NCBI GenBank assembly: GCA_963735065.1
Contig: CAVTJL010000001.1
Coordinates: 434,001 to 498,000, forward strand
Length of the DNA stretch: 64,000 nucleotides
From: CAVTJL01 sp963735065
GTDB lineage: Bacteria > Pseudomonadota > Alphaproteobacteria > Geminicoccales > Geminicoccaceae
Direction: 5' to 3'
Part shown: positions 44,671 through 53,265 of the stretch, piece by piece
How the letters are laid out: the number at the start of each line of letters is the position of its first letter
Position numbering within the stretch: the first letter of the stretch is position 1
The notes under the pieces: generated by a model
The model's database searches: none
What the model saw: the letters and a program-made list of their open reading frames with translations, nothing else
What the model was told of the DNA's origin: nothing
Made by a program: the position numbers and the translations under genes

Positions 44671-44688
44671 CGTCCAAAATACTGGACG
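44671..44688. repeat. Inverted repeat CGTCCA-N6-TGGACG, operator-like
   Basis: The arms are six bases each with a six-base AT-rich spacer (AAATAC), a layout typical of dimeric regulator operators. It lies in the middle of the noncoding region upstream of rsmH. No regulator can be named. Confidence 0.4.
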
Positions 44689-44853
44689 AGACCAGCCCCT
44701 AATCACACCAAGACTATGAGAGTTTCCCCGGGCGTTCGCGACGGGCGAAACGCTGAAGTAAGCTATCCGGCATGCACCCTACGGTCAAGCATGTTGTAGA
44801 GATATCCATCTAAATCACTGAGAACATGGAAAAGATGCTAGAAATAACACTTC

Positions 44854-44862
44854 TGTGGATAA
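44854..44862 (-). promoter_or_regulatory. DnaA box (TTATCCACA on minus strand), perfect consensus
   Basis: The + strand reads TGTGGATAA. A second TTATCC core follows 11 bp away at 44868-44873, and both sit beside the most AT-rich part of the region. The site is 32 bp past the 3' end of rnpB. Confidence 0.6.
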
Positions 44863-44893
44863 CTCGGGGATAATAAGCGACCGAAAGAGGAAA

Positions 44894-45294
<401 letters not shown>

Positions 45295-45299
45295 GGGCC

Positions 45300-46007
45300 T
45301 CACATAGGCCGGCGATCAACCGCGAGCAAGCAGGCGACCGCCGTCAGGCGCGCCATCGTGCCGGCGTCGAGTCGCCCGTCGACGCGGTCGGGGCGAAAGT
45401 GACGCTGGAAGGCGGCAAGCGTCAGCGCCTCGTCGTCGGGCCCTCGGCACGGCCGATAGCCGATCGCCCGCAGCAGCATGCGGGCGCGGCGCCAATCCGG
45501 CATCTCGGCCACCGCGGCCGTCGGCCAGAGGCCTATGCCTTCCGCGGCGAGGCGCCTCCAGGGAAAGCGCTCGCCCGGATCGATCTTGCGATCCGGCGCC
45601 ACGTCGCTATGCCCGACCACGCAGGCCGCCGGGATCGACCATCGCGCCATGACGTCGTGCAGGAGGCGAACGAGCGCTGCGATCTGCGGCTCCGGGAACG
45701 GCCGGTAGCCGTTGCCGTGGCCCGGATTGACGATCTCGATGCCGATCGAGCTGTCGTTGAGGCCCTCGCGGCCCTGCCAGGCGCTGACCCCGGCATGCCA
45801 GGCGCGCTTCTCCTCCGCCACGAGGGCGTGGATCCCGCCATCCTCGAGCAGCAGATAATGGGCGCTCACCGCCGCATGCGGATCGCACAGCCGCTCCAGC
45901 GCCGCCGACGCGGCAAGCATGCCCGTATAGTGCAGGATGATCAGGTCCGGCACCGCACCCGGCGGGCGCTCGTTCCAGTTGGGCGAGGGGTGCTGCCGGA
46001 CCAGCAC
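45300..46007 (-). CDS. N-acetylmuramoyl-L-alanine amidase (Amidase_2 family)
   Basis: The protein has 235 residues with an AmpD-like zinc amidase domain: ILHYTGM and HSDVAPDRKIDPGERFPW carry the zinc His residues and the catalytic region, and RAWHAGVSAWQGREGLND precedes the Glu of SIGIEI. A C-terminal peptidoglycan-binding-like helical domain (LTLAAFQRHFRPDRVDG) follows. It cleaves the MurNAc-L-Ala bond in wall turnover or recycling. No signal peptide is seen. The GTG at 46007 lies 5 bp after the DUF4175 stop. Position before rnpB and the dcw cluster is typical. Confidence 0.88.
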   Translation of the reverse strand: MLVRQHPSPNWNERPPGAVPDLIILHYTGMLAASAALERLCDPHAAVSAHYLLLEDGGIHALVAEEKRAWHAGVSAWQGREGLNDSSIGIEIVNPGHGNGYRPFPEPQIAALVRLLHDVMARWSIPAACVVGHSDVAPDRKIDPGERFPWRRLAAEGIGLWPTAAVAEMPDWRRARMLLRAIGYRPCRGPDDEALTLAAFQRHFRPDRVDGRLDAGTMARLTAVACLLAVDRRPM

Positions 46008-46012
46008 CCCGG

Positions 46013-48502
46013 TCAGAAGCGATCCAGCAGGCGGCGATAATACTCGAGCTCGGCGGGCGACCGGTCGCGCTCGCCCGAGCGCTTGTAGAGCTCCTCGAGA
46101 ATGCGCCGGGCGCGGCCGAGGTCGGCCTCCTCGGGCACCTGCGTCCCGTTCGGATCGAAACCGCCATCGTTGAACTGCGCCCGCCCCAGCGGGTCCCGGC
46201 CGCGGCGCCCATCCATCATCCGGTTGTTGCCGGGCCCCTGGCCGTTCCCGGCCTGGCGCTGCATCTGCTCCAGCATCGCCTGGCCGCCCTGCTGCATCAG
46301 GTCCAGCGCCTGCGACTGGGAGGGCACGGCGTCCGCCGGCTGGCCCTGGCCCAGCGCGTCGCGGGCGCCCCGCATCTGCAGCTCGGCCTGGCCCAGCGCC
46401 CGCGGGATCTGCATGCCCTGCTCGCCCATGCGGCGCATCAGCTCGCCCAGGGCACGCCTCAGCCCCTCCTGCTCGGCCGCGGCCCGGCCCGGCGAGTCGG
46501 GCAGCTGGCTGTCGCGCTCGCCCCCACCCGGCATCTGCTGGCCCTGTTGCCCCTGCTGACCCTGCTGCTGCTGGCCCTCGCCACCCTGCTGCATGCGATA
46601 GCTGCGATCGAGGAGATCCTGCTGGAGCTGGATCATCTTCTGAAGATCGCCCAGCGACTGCTGCTGCGGGCTCTGCTGCGTCTGGCCGGTCGCTGCCTGC
46701 AGGTTCTCCAGCATCTGCTGCAGCTGGGACAGAAGCTGCTGGGCCGCGTCGCGGGCACCGCTGCGCATCAGCTCGCGCGCCCGATCGAGCATCGACTGCA
46801 GATCCTTGCGATCGACCATCTGCGACGGGTCGACGGGCGTCATCTGCTGCTGCTGGCCCTGCTGCTGATTGCGCTGGGCCTGCTGAAGCGCCTGACGGGT
46901 AAGCTCCGCAAGATAGCGGTCCAGCGCCTGCTGAAGCTGGTTCATCAGCTTCTCGAGCTCGGCGTCGGGCGCGTTGTTCATGAGCGCCTCGCGGAGCTGC
47001 TCCTGGGCCGCCCGCAGCTCGCGCTCGGCAGCCGACAGCGAGCCGTCCTCGATATAGAGGGCCAGCTCCCAAAGGAGATCCATCACCCCGCGGATCGCCT
47101 TGGCGTCACCGGCCGCCCGGGCGCGGTCGGCGGCCACCATGAGCGAGAGCGGCACGGTGGCGCGCATCGAGCGGGCGACATCGGTCGTCGAGAGCACATC
47201 GAGACGGTCGGCGACGTCGTCCTTGGCGCTCGGGTCCGCCGCCAGCGCCTTGCGCTGCTCGATGATCGCCCGGGCCAGCGGATTGTTGAACTGCCGCTCG
47301 GGCAGCGTGATCTGCACGGGCTCGCTCAGCCCCTTCTGACCGAGCCCGTCGACGGCCTCGAGGCGCAGGATCACGGGCAGGCCGGCCAGAGGATGCGCCG
47401 TCAGATCGAGATAGGTGGCGGTCTTGAGCGCCGCCGGCTCGGCCTGTGGCTTCAACAGAGAAAGGCGCTCGGTCTCGCCCGGGCGCGACTGGGGCGCCAG
47501 CTCGAGGGCAACCTCGCGGACGCCGTAGTCGTCCTTGGCATCGATGTCGATGCGAAGCACGCCTCGTGCCGTGGGGCGCGGCGGGTTGCCGAACGCCACC
47601 GTCGGCGGCCTGTCCGGTATCGCCTCGACCGTCCAGGCGGCGAGCTCGCTGCCATCGGCGGCCTTGATCACCAGGCGCCCGGACTGGTCCAGCTTCGCCC
47701 GCACCTCGCCGCTACCGCCGCCCAGATCCTTGAACGGATGGCTGGTCGCGCCGATCCCCATCGTCACCTTGGTCATGGTGTCGGCCGCGAGGTTGTGCAC
47801 CTGGGCCAGCGCCTCGCTGCCGACGGGCACCGATAGGCTGTCGTGGCCGTGGGTCTGCTCGACACCCAGGGGGGCCCGGTGCGTGTAGGCCGGCGGCGTT
47901 ATCCAAAGATCGGCGCGCGGCTGGGGCGGGGCGGCGACGGGTCCGCCGTGAAGCGTGAAGGCGCTGAGGAAGCGGGTGCCGAGCTCGCCGCGCGCGTCGA
48001 CCAGCCCCACCGCGATCAGGAGGACGAGGAGCGCGCGCAGCGCCCAGGGGTCGCGCGACGGCATCTCGGAGCGCGGCGGCCGCAGCCGCAGGCGCCCGAC
48101 CCGCTCGAGCAGCCGCTGGCGATGCCGCTCCCACAGCGCCTGGGTCGCCGGATCGGCGAGCTGCTCGGGCAGCCGGTCGCCCAACGCCCTCAGCGCCTGA
48201 TGCTTGATGCCGCTGTCGCGCTCGAGGCGCGCGAGGCCCGTGGCCTTGTCGGCCGGCGCGAAGGCCGGGCGGGCCCGCCACAGAAGCCAGCCCACGGCCG
48301 CGAGGAAGCCCGCCAGCACCAGCACATGGAGCCAAGGCGGAAGGAGCTGCCAGACGTCGAAGAGGGTGAGAAGGATGAAGAGGCCGAGAACCCCGCCTAC
48401 CGGCCACAAGGCCGCATAGAGGCGCTCGAAGGTGACGACCGCCCGCGCGGCTCCGACGCGCTGGGCTAGTCTCGCCGGGGCGGCGGTGCCTGCATCGGTC
48501 AT
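46013..48502 (-). CDS. TIGR02302/DUF4175 family membrane protein
   Basis: This large protein (829 residues) is found mainly in alphaproteobacteria and its function is unknown. Two N-terminal TM helices span about residues 32-80 and a third lies near 150-165. A beta-rich domain with LWITPPAYTHRAPL follows, and then long helical repeats (about 480-790) with Gln-rich tracts such as QQGQQQQ and GQQGQQGQQ. Its start overlaps the lysA stop (ATGA), a conserved linkage. Coiled-coil and Gln-rich parts suggest a periplasmic structural role, but this is inference. Confidence 0.88.
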   Translation of the reverse strand: MTDAGTAAPARLAQRVGAARAVVTFERLYAALWPVGGVLGLFILLTLFDVWQLLPPWLHVLVLAGFLAAVGWLLWRARPAFAPADKATGLARLERDSGIKHQALRALGDRLPEQLADPATQALWERHRQRLLERVGRLRLRPPRSEMPSRDPWALRALLVLLIAVGLVDARGELGTRFLSAFTLHGGPVAAPPQPRADLWITPPAYTHRAPLGVEQTHGHDSLSVPVGSEALAQVHNLAADTMTKVTMGIGATSHPFKDLGGGSGEVRAKLDQSGRLVIKAADGSELAAWTVEAIPDRPPTVAFGNPPRPTARGVLRIDIDAKDDYGVREVALELAPQSRPGETERLSLLKPQAEPAALKTATYLDLTAHPLAGLPVILRLEAVDGLGQKGLSEPVQITLPERQFNNPLARAIIEQRKALAADPSAKDDVADRLDVLSTTDVARSMRATVPLSLMVAADRARAAGDAKAIRGVMDLLWELALYIEDGSLSAAERELRAAQEQLREALMNNAPDAELEKLMNQLQQALDRYLAELTRQALQQAQRNQQQGQQQQMTPVDPSQMVDRKDLQSMLDRARELMRSGARDAAQQLLSQLQQMLENLQAATGQTQQSPQQQSLGDLQKMIQLQQDLLDRSYRMQQGGEGQQQQGQQGQQGQQMPGGGERDSQLPDSPGRAAAEQEGLRRALGELMRRMGEQGMQIPRALGQAELQMRGARDALGQGQPADAVPSQSQALDLMQQGGQAMLEQMQRQAGNGQGPGNNRMMDGRRGRDPLGRAQFNDGGFDPNGTQVPEEADLGRARRILEELYKRSGERDRSPAELEYYRRLLDRF

Positions 48503-49803
48503 GGGTCGGGGCCTCCTTCGGGAGGGGTCGCTCCGGCCCCGCCGGGCTCCAGCCAAGCGGGAATGCGGTCGTCGGCAAGCTGGGCCGCCGGCTCGCGCCG
48601 CGGCTTGATGACGGCGAAGCGATCGCCGTCCACCAGCACCTCGGCCGGCCCGGGGCGCGAGTTGTAGTCGGACGCCATCACGGCGCCGTAGGCGCCGGCG
48701 GTCGCGAAGGCTACGAGATCGCCCGGCTCGAGCATCGGCAAGGCATAGCTCCGACCGAAGATATCGCTACTCTCGCAAATGGGCCCAACGACGTCCATCG
48801 ACAATCGCGTGAGCCCCGCCGCCTCGCGTACCGGCAAGATCTCGTGACGGGCGCCGTACATCGCCGAGCGGATCAGCGTGTGCATGCCGGCATCCAGCAT
48901 GAGGAAGCGGCGGTCGTCGGCTTCCTTCACATAGATCGTGGACGCCACGAGCATGCCGGCCTCGGCCACGAGATAGCGCCCGGGCTCGAACAGAAGCTCG
49001 CAGTCGAGGCCATCCGTGACGCGCCGGACCATGGCGGCGAAGGCCTCGGGATCGAACGGCGGCTCGTCGCCATAGCGCACGCCGAAGCCGCCGCCGAGAT
49101 CGAGACGGCGCAGCGGCACGCCCTGCTCGCAGAGCGCCCGGAACAGCGCCGCACCGCGCGCGTAGGCGGCCTCGAACGGCTCGAGGCTGGTGATCTGCGA
49201 GCCGATGTGAAGATGCACGCCCACCGGCCGCAGCCCGTCCAGCGCCATCGCGCGCGCATAGACGGCGGGCGCCTCGGCGATGGGAATGCCGAACTTGTCG
49301 CCCTTGCGGCCGGTGCTGATCTTGTCGTGGGTCGAGGCCGCCACATCCGGGTTCACGCGCAGCGCCACGGGTGCCGTGCGGCCCATGGCCCGGGCGATCG
49401 CGGCGATCCGCTCGAGCTCGGGGACCGATTCGACGTTGAGCTGAAGGACGCCCACGCCGAGCGCGTGGCGGATCTCCTCGTCGGTCTTGGCGACACCGGC
49501 AAAGACGATGCGCTCAGGGGGCACGCCGGCAGCGGTGGCACGAAGGATCTCGCCGCCCGACACGGTGTCGGCGCCGGCGCCGGCCAGCGCCAGCGTGCGG
49601 ATCACGGCCAGATTGTTGTTGGCCTTGAGCGCATAGCAGAAGAGCGCCGGCTGCCCGCGAAAGGCGCGCTGCAGGGCCGCGAGGCGCCCGCGCATGGCGC
49701 CGGCCGAGTAGACATAGACGGGCGTCCCGGCCTCGGCGGCGATCAGTGCCAGCGGCACTTCCTCGGCGGCGAGAGCGCCGTCCCGGTAGGTGAAGGCCTT
49801 CAC
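48499..49803 (-). CDS. lysA: Diaminopimelate decarboxylase
   Basis: LysA (434 residues) converts meso-DAP to L-lysine, the last step of lysine synthesis. PLP binds Lys in YALKANNN; HLHIGSQI, LDLGGGFGVRYG and the active-site Cys region GPICESSDIFG are all present, as is FEPGRYLVAEAG. The GTG at 49803 overlaps the lptM stop (GTGA) and starts the conserved MKAFTYRDG-like N-terminus. Competition for DAP with MurE links it to wall synthesis. Confidence 0.96.
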   Translation of the reverse strand: MKAFTYRDGALAAEEVPLALIAAEAGTPVYVYSAGAMRGRLAALQRAFRGQPALFCYALKANNNLAVIRTLALAGAGADTVSGGEILRATAAGVPPERIVFAGVAKTDEEIRHALGVGVLQLNVESVPELERIAAIARAMGRTAPVALRVNPDVAASTHDKISTGRKGDKFGIPIAEAPAVYARAMALDGLRPVGVHLHIGSQITSLEPFEAAYARGAALFRALCEQGVPLRRLDLGGGFGVRYGDEPPFDPEAFAAMVRRVTDGLDCELLFEPGRYLVAEAGMLVASTIYVKEADDRRFLMLDAGMHTLIRSAMYGARHEILPVREAAGLTRLSMDVVGPICESSDIFGRSYALPMLEPGDLVAFATAGAYGAVMASDYNSRPGPAEVLVDGDRFAVIKPRREPAAQLADDRIPAWLEPGGAGATPPEGGPDP

Positions 49804-50006
49804 TGGGTGGCCCCCCCGGTGTGCATCGCGGGTCCGGCACCATCGATCCCGGGCGGGGGCGCGTTCGGCGAGGGCTCCTGGTCCTTCGTTGCCGAGCTCT
49901 TCTGCCCGGGTGGCAGCTCCAGCGCGCCGCGCCGCCCGCAGCCGGTCAGGCCCAGCACGAGCATGAAGGAGAAGAGTGAAAGAAAAAGCGTCCGCCGCTG
50001 CCACAT
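49800..50006 (-). CDS. lptM: LPS-translocon maturation lipoprotein LptM
   Basis: This 68-residue lipoprotein has a signal peptide ending in the lipobox LTGC, followed directly by the LptM/YifL signature CGRRGALELPPG. Family knowledge: LptM helps LptD form its native disulfides and assemble with LptE. The tail is disordered. The lptM-lysA-DUF4175 order is conserved in alphaproteobacteria. The gene is translationally coupled to lysA. Confidence 0.85.
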   Translation of the reverse strand: MWQRRTLFLSLFSFMLVLGLTGCGRRGALELPPGQKSSATKDQEPSPNAPPPGIDGAGPAMHTGGATQ

Positions 50007-50194
50007 GACCTCTGACCGATCCGCGAGGGTGCCGATCGCCCAGAGCTAGCACAACCACACGATACCGCCCACGAGGACGGGGCTGCATTCCCGTAGGTCC
50101 GTGCGGCCGGTCGCCCACATTGCCCGCCGATGGTGCTGACGTTAACCTCGACTCGACTGCCGCTTTTTCCCCCCTCCTGGAGAAACCCGAGGCG

Positions 50195-51988
50195 ATGACT
50201 GGCGTGGCGCTCGTCCAGACCGCGCTGCTCCTGGGCGCCGCGCTGGTGCTGGCCGGCATCCTGTCGAGCCTCGTCGCCACCCGCTTCGGGGCGCCGCTGC
50301 TGCTCGTCTTCCTGGGCATCGGCATGCTCGCGGGCGAGGACGGGCCGGGTGGCATCCGCTTCGACAATTACGAGGCGACCTACCTCGTGGGCTCGCTGGC
50401 GCTGGCCATCATCCTGTTCGATGGCGGCCTGCGGACGAGGCTCAGCCGCTTCCGCGGCACGCTCGCCCCCTCGGTGCTCCTCGCCACCCTGGGCGTCGTC
50501 GGCACCGCCGGCCTCACCGGCCTCATCGCCGCCCAGGTGCTCCATCTGCCGCCGGCCCGCGGCCTGCTGCTGGGCGCCATCGTCGCCTCGACGGACGCCG
50601 CCGCCGTGATGTTCCTGCTGCAGGGCGGCGGGCTGCAGCTGCGTCAGCGCGTGGGCGCGGTGCTCGAGATCGAATCGGGCATCAACGATCCCGTCGCCGT
50701 CTTTCTCACCGTGCTGCTGACCGAGATCGTGCTCCGCGGCCACGAGCCCTCCACCTTCGAGCTCGTGCTCGACGTGGTCGAGCGAGGCGTGGTCGGTGCC
50801 GCCCTGGGTGCTGCAGGCGGCTTCGCCGTCGTGCGCCTCCTCAACCGGGTCGACCTGCCGAGCGGCCTCCACCCCCTCTTCGTCATGGCGAGCGCCGTCT
50901 TGATCTTCGCCTTGGCCGAGCGGGCGCACGGCAGCGGCTTTCTCGCCGTCTATCTGGCCGGCCTCGTCGTCGGCAACCGGCCGGTGCGGGCCTTCCCCAC
51001 GATCCAGAGCTTCCACGAGACCGCCACCTGGTTCTGCCAGATCGTGATGTTCGTGGTCCTGGGCCTCCTGGTGACGCCCAGCAACCTCTTGCCCTACCTG
51101 CCCGAGGCGCTGCTCATCGCGGCCTTCCTCATCCTCGTCGGCCGCCCCTTCGTCGTGGCGCTCTGCCTTGCCCCGTTCGGCTTCAGCCTGCCCGAGACCG
51201 CCTTCATCTCCTGGGTGGGCCTCAGGGGTGCGGTCAGCATCTTCCTCGCCGCCGTGCCGACGCTGGCCGGGGCCCCGGGCGCCTACATCTATTTCAACGT
51301 CGCCTTCGTCGTCGTGCTCGTCTCGCTGCTCGTCCAGGGCTGGACGCTGACCTCCGCGGCGCGCCGCCTGGGCCTGGCGCTGCCGCGCACCGCACCGGTG
51401 CCCAAGCGCGTCGAGCTCGATCTGCCGGGCCAGCTCGACCAGGAGATGGTCGGCTACGCCATCCCCCGCGGCAGCCGCATCCTCGTCCATCGCGCCCTGC
51501 CGGACTGGGCCCGGCTGACGCTGGTCGTGCGGGGCAACGCGATCCTCGACCCGGCCGCCACCGGGCCCCTGGAGGGCGGCGACTATGCCTATTTCCTGGT
51601 CCCGCCCGCCCGCGTGGCACGGCTCGACCGGCTGCTGGCGGCCAGCGACCCGGACGCCGCCGCCACGACCTTCGGCGAGCTGCCCGTCCACACCGACGTG
51701 GAGGTGGGCCCGCTCGCCGACTTCTACGGCCTGCGCCTCGCGGAGGCGGAGCGCGCCATGACCGTGGCCGAGCTCTTCGCCCACCGCTTCGAGGAGGTGC
51801 CCGAGGAGGGCGACAGCCTCGACCTCGGCAACGCCGTCCTCGTGGCGCGCGCCACCGACCCGACGCGCGTCACCCTGGCCACCCTGCGGCTGGCCGACCA
51901 GACCGAAGGCCGGCATCCCTGGCGACGCATCCGCCAGCGGCTCGGCGAGCGGCTGCGTGGCCGGCCGACCGAAAGCCGCGACCCCTAG
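50195..51988 (+). CDS. Potassium/proton antiporter, CvrA/NhaP2 family
   Basis: This is a 597-residue CPA1 antiporter with about 12 TM helices (residues 1-400). The ion-site motif is ESGINDPVAVFLT, and WVGLRGAVSIFLAAVP is diagnostic of the NhaP2 group. A TrkA-C/RCK-type domain (about 410-500) and a CorC-like domain (about 510-590) follow. It expels K+ and helps with volume and pH control. The ATG at 50195 begins the first helix. The gene and the next two separate lptM from argH. Confidence 0.9.
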   Translation: MTGVALVQTALLLGAALVLAGILSSLVATRFGAPLLLVFLGIGMLAGEDGPGGIRFDNYEATYLVGSLALAIILFDGGLRTRLSRFRGTLAPSVLLATLGVVGTAGLTGLIAAQVLHLPPARGLLLGAIVASTDAAAVMFLLQGGGLQLRQRVGAVLEIESGINDPVAVFLTVLLTEIVLRGHEPSTFELVLDVVERGVVGAALGAAGGFAVVRLLNRVDLPSGLHPLFVMASAVLIFALAERAHGSGFLAVYLAGLVVGNRPVRAFPTIQSFHETATWFCQIVMFVVLGLLVTPSNLLPYLPEALLIAAFLILVGRPFVVALCLAPFGFSLPETAFISWVGLRGAVSIFLAAVPTLAGAPGAYIYFNVAFVVVLVSLLVQGWTLTSAARRLGLALPRTAPVPKRVELDLPGQLDQEMVGYAIPRGSRILVHRALPDWARLTLVVRGNAILDPAATGPLEGGDYAYFLVPPARVARLDRLLAASDPDAAATTFGELPVHTDVEVGPLADFYGLRLAEAERAMTVAELFAHRFEEVPEEGDSLDLGNAVLVARATDPTRVTLATLRLADQTEGRHPWRRIRQRLGERLRGRPTESRDP

Positions 51989-52009
51989 CAGGCGGAGCAG
52001 GGAGTGGCC

Positions 52010-52246
52010 TCAGGCGCGCCAGAACGGCTTGCGCGCCTCCTCCTCGGCTTCCGCGATGCTGAGCCCGAGGTCGACGACGAGATAGGGTGCGAGCGACAAG
52101 AGGCGACGCAGATCGGCCCGCTCGCACCGGCGCAGCCACCAGAGGCCCGGCATGGCGAGCATCGCTCCGCCCAGCCCGGCAACGCGCCTGCGCAGCGGCT
52201 GGTCGTGCGCCGGCAAGATCGAAGGCAGGCTGTCCACGGCACGCAT
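52010..52246 (-). CDS. DUF1127 (YjiS-like) small protein
   Basis: The protein has about 78 residues and ends in a DUF1127 motif: ADLRRLLSLAPYLVVDLGLS followed by EAEEEARKPFWRA. Short DUF1127 proteins in alphaproteobacteria affect small-RNA turnover and phosphate or carbon metabolism. GAGG five bases before the ATG at 52246 decides the start; an upstream TTG at 52312 would add 22 residues. It is divergent from the LysR gene. Confidence 0.7.
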   Translation of the reverse strand: MRAVDSLPSILPAHDQPLRRRVAGLGGAMLAMPGLWWLRRCERADLRRLLSLAPYLVVDLGLSIAEAEEEARKPFWRA

Positions 52247-52362
52247 GTCGGCCTCGATTCGGTGACGTCTCAGGATGCGGCCGATCAAAGGCCTGCTTTC
52301 TCCCGGGCGCAAACCAAGCTAGCTTGGCCTGAGGCTCAGCTTTTCTGAGGCTTGGGCAAGAG

Positions 52363-53259
52363 ATGCGCCTGCCGCCGCTCAACGCGCTCCGCGCCTTCGA
52401 GGCCGCCGCCCGGCACCAGAGCTTCGTGCGCGCGGCCGAGGAGCTGCACGTCTCGCAGGGTGCGGTCAGCCGGCATGTGAGGCTGCTGGAGGAGCAGCTG
52501 GGCGTGGCCCTCTTCCGGCGCCGGGCGCAGGGCATCGAGCTGACCGGGCCGGGCCGCACCCTCCTGCCCGAGCTCACCGCCTCGCTCGCACGCATCGCCC
52601 GCGCCGTGCGGCAGGTCGCGCTGAGCGATCGGGAGCTGAGGGTGGCGACGGTGCCGACCTTCGCATCACGGTGGCTGGTGCGCCGCCTGGGGCGCTACCA
52701 GGCGCTTCACCCCGCGTCGCGCGTGACCCTCGGCATCCTCTGGGACTTCGACGAGTTCTTCAGCGGCGGCTTCGACGTCGGCATCATCGATGTCGAGGCC
52801 GACCGCTCACGGCCCGAGCGCCTCGAATCGGTGCTGCTGCGGCGGGAGGCCATGACCCCCGTCTACGCGCCCGGCCTGATGGAAGACGCCCGGCCGCTGC
52901 GGCAGCCCGCCGACCTCGAGCACCATGTGCTCCTCCACCCCACCCCCGACCGGCAGGACTGGCGCAAATGGCTCCGCGCCGCCGGCCTGCCCGAGGAGCG
53001 GGCCCTGGAGGGGCAGGTCTTCGAGACCCTCGAGATGGCGATCTCGGCGGCGCTGGGCGGCCTCGGCGTGGCGATGGCGGATCGCGACCTCGTCCGTGAC
53101 GAGCTGGCCACGGGCCGGCTCGTGGCACCCTTCGAGCTCACGGTGAGGGAGGAGACCGGCTACGTCCTCTTCGCCGAGCGCGGCCGGCTCGAGGAGCCTC
53201 GCATCGCCGCCTTCCGCGACTGGCTCCTGGCCGAGCTGGCCGCCGACGGGGCGGGCTGA
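52363..53259 (+). CDS. LysR-family transcriptional regulator (GcvA-like)
   Basis: This 298-residue regulator has an N-terminal winged HTH typical of the GcvA/AmpR branch (LNALRAFEAAARHQSFVRAAEELHVSQGAVSRHVRLLE, in pieces the AAEELHVSQGAVS recognition region) and a periplasmic-binding-protein-like effector domain from about residue 90. Target and ligand are unknown; the divergent DUF1127 gene is the natural first candidate. It converges with argH with a 6-bp gap. Confidence 0.9.
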   Translation: MRLPPLNALRAFEAAARHQSFVRAAEELHVSQGAVSRHVRLLEEQLGVALFRRRAQGIELTGPGRTLLPELTASLARIARAVRQVALSDRELRVATVPTFASRWLVRRLGRYQALHPASRVTLGILWDFDEFFSGGFDVGIIDVEADRSRPERLESVLLRREAMTPVYAPGLMEDARPLRQPADLEHHVLLHPTPDRQDWRKWLRAAGLPEERALEGQVFETLEMAISAALGGLGVAMADRDLVRDELATGRLVAPFELTVREETGYVLFAERGRLEEPRIAAFRDWLLAELAADGAG

Positions 53260-53265
53260 GCCCCG

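Larger units (their letters stand above)
44408..44893. other. 486-bp AT-richer noncoding region upstream of the dcw cluster
   Basis: No credible gene lies here, although relatives usually have mraZ at this place. The stretch is clearly richer in A and T than the rest of the window, most of all at 44795-44885. It holds four TTATCC cores (44400, 44541, and on the other strand 44857-44862 and 44868-44873), two of them in perfect DnaA boxes at its edges. An 18-bp inverted repeat lies at 44671-44688. It must carry the dcw promoter reading leftward, but I see no clear -35/-10 pair. It could be a DnaA-controlled promoter or an origin-like region. Confidence 0.6.

Noticed and set aside
44408..44893. 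A remnant of mraZ in the gap upstream of rsmH
   Set aside because: No frame in the gap shows MraZ-like sequence such as the N-terminal LDxKGR motif; only the size is similar.
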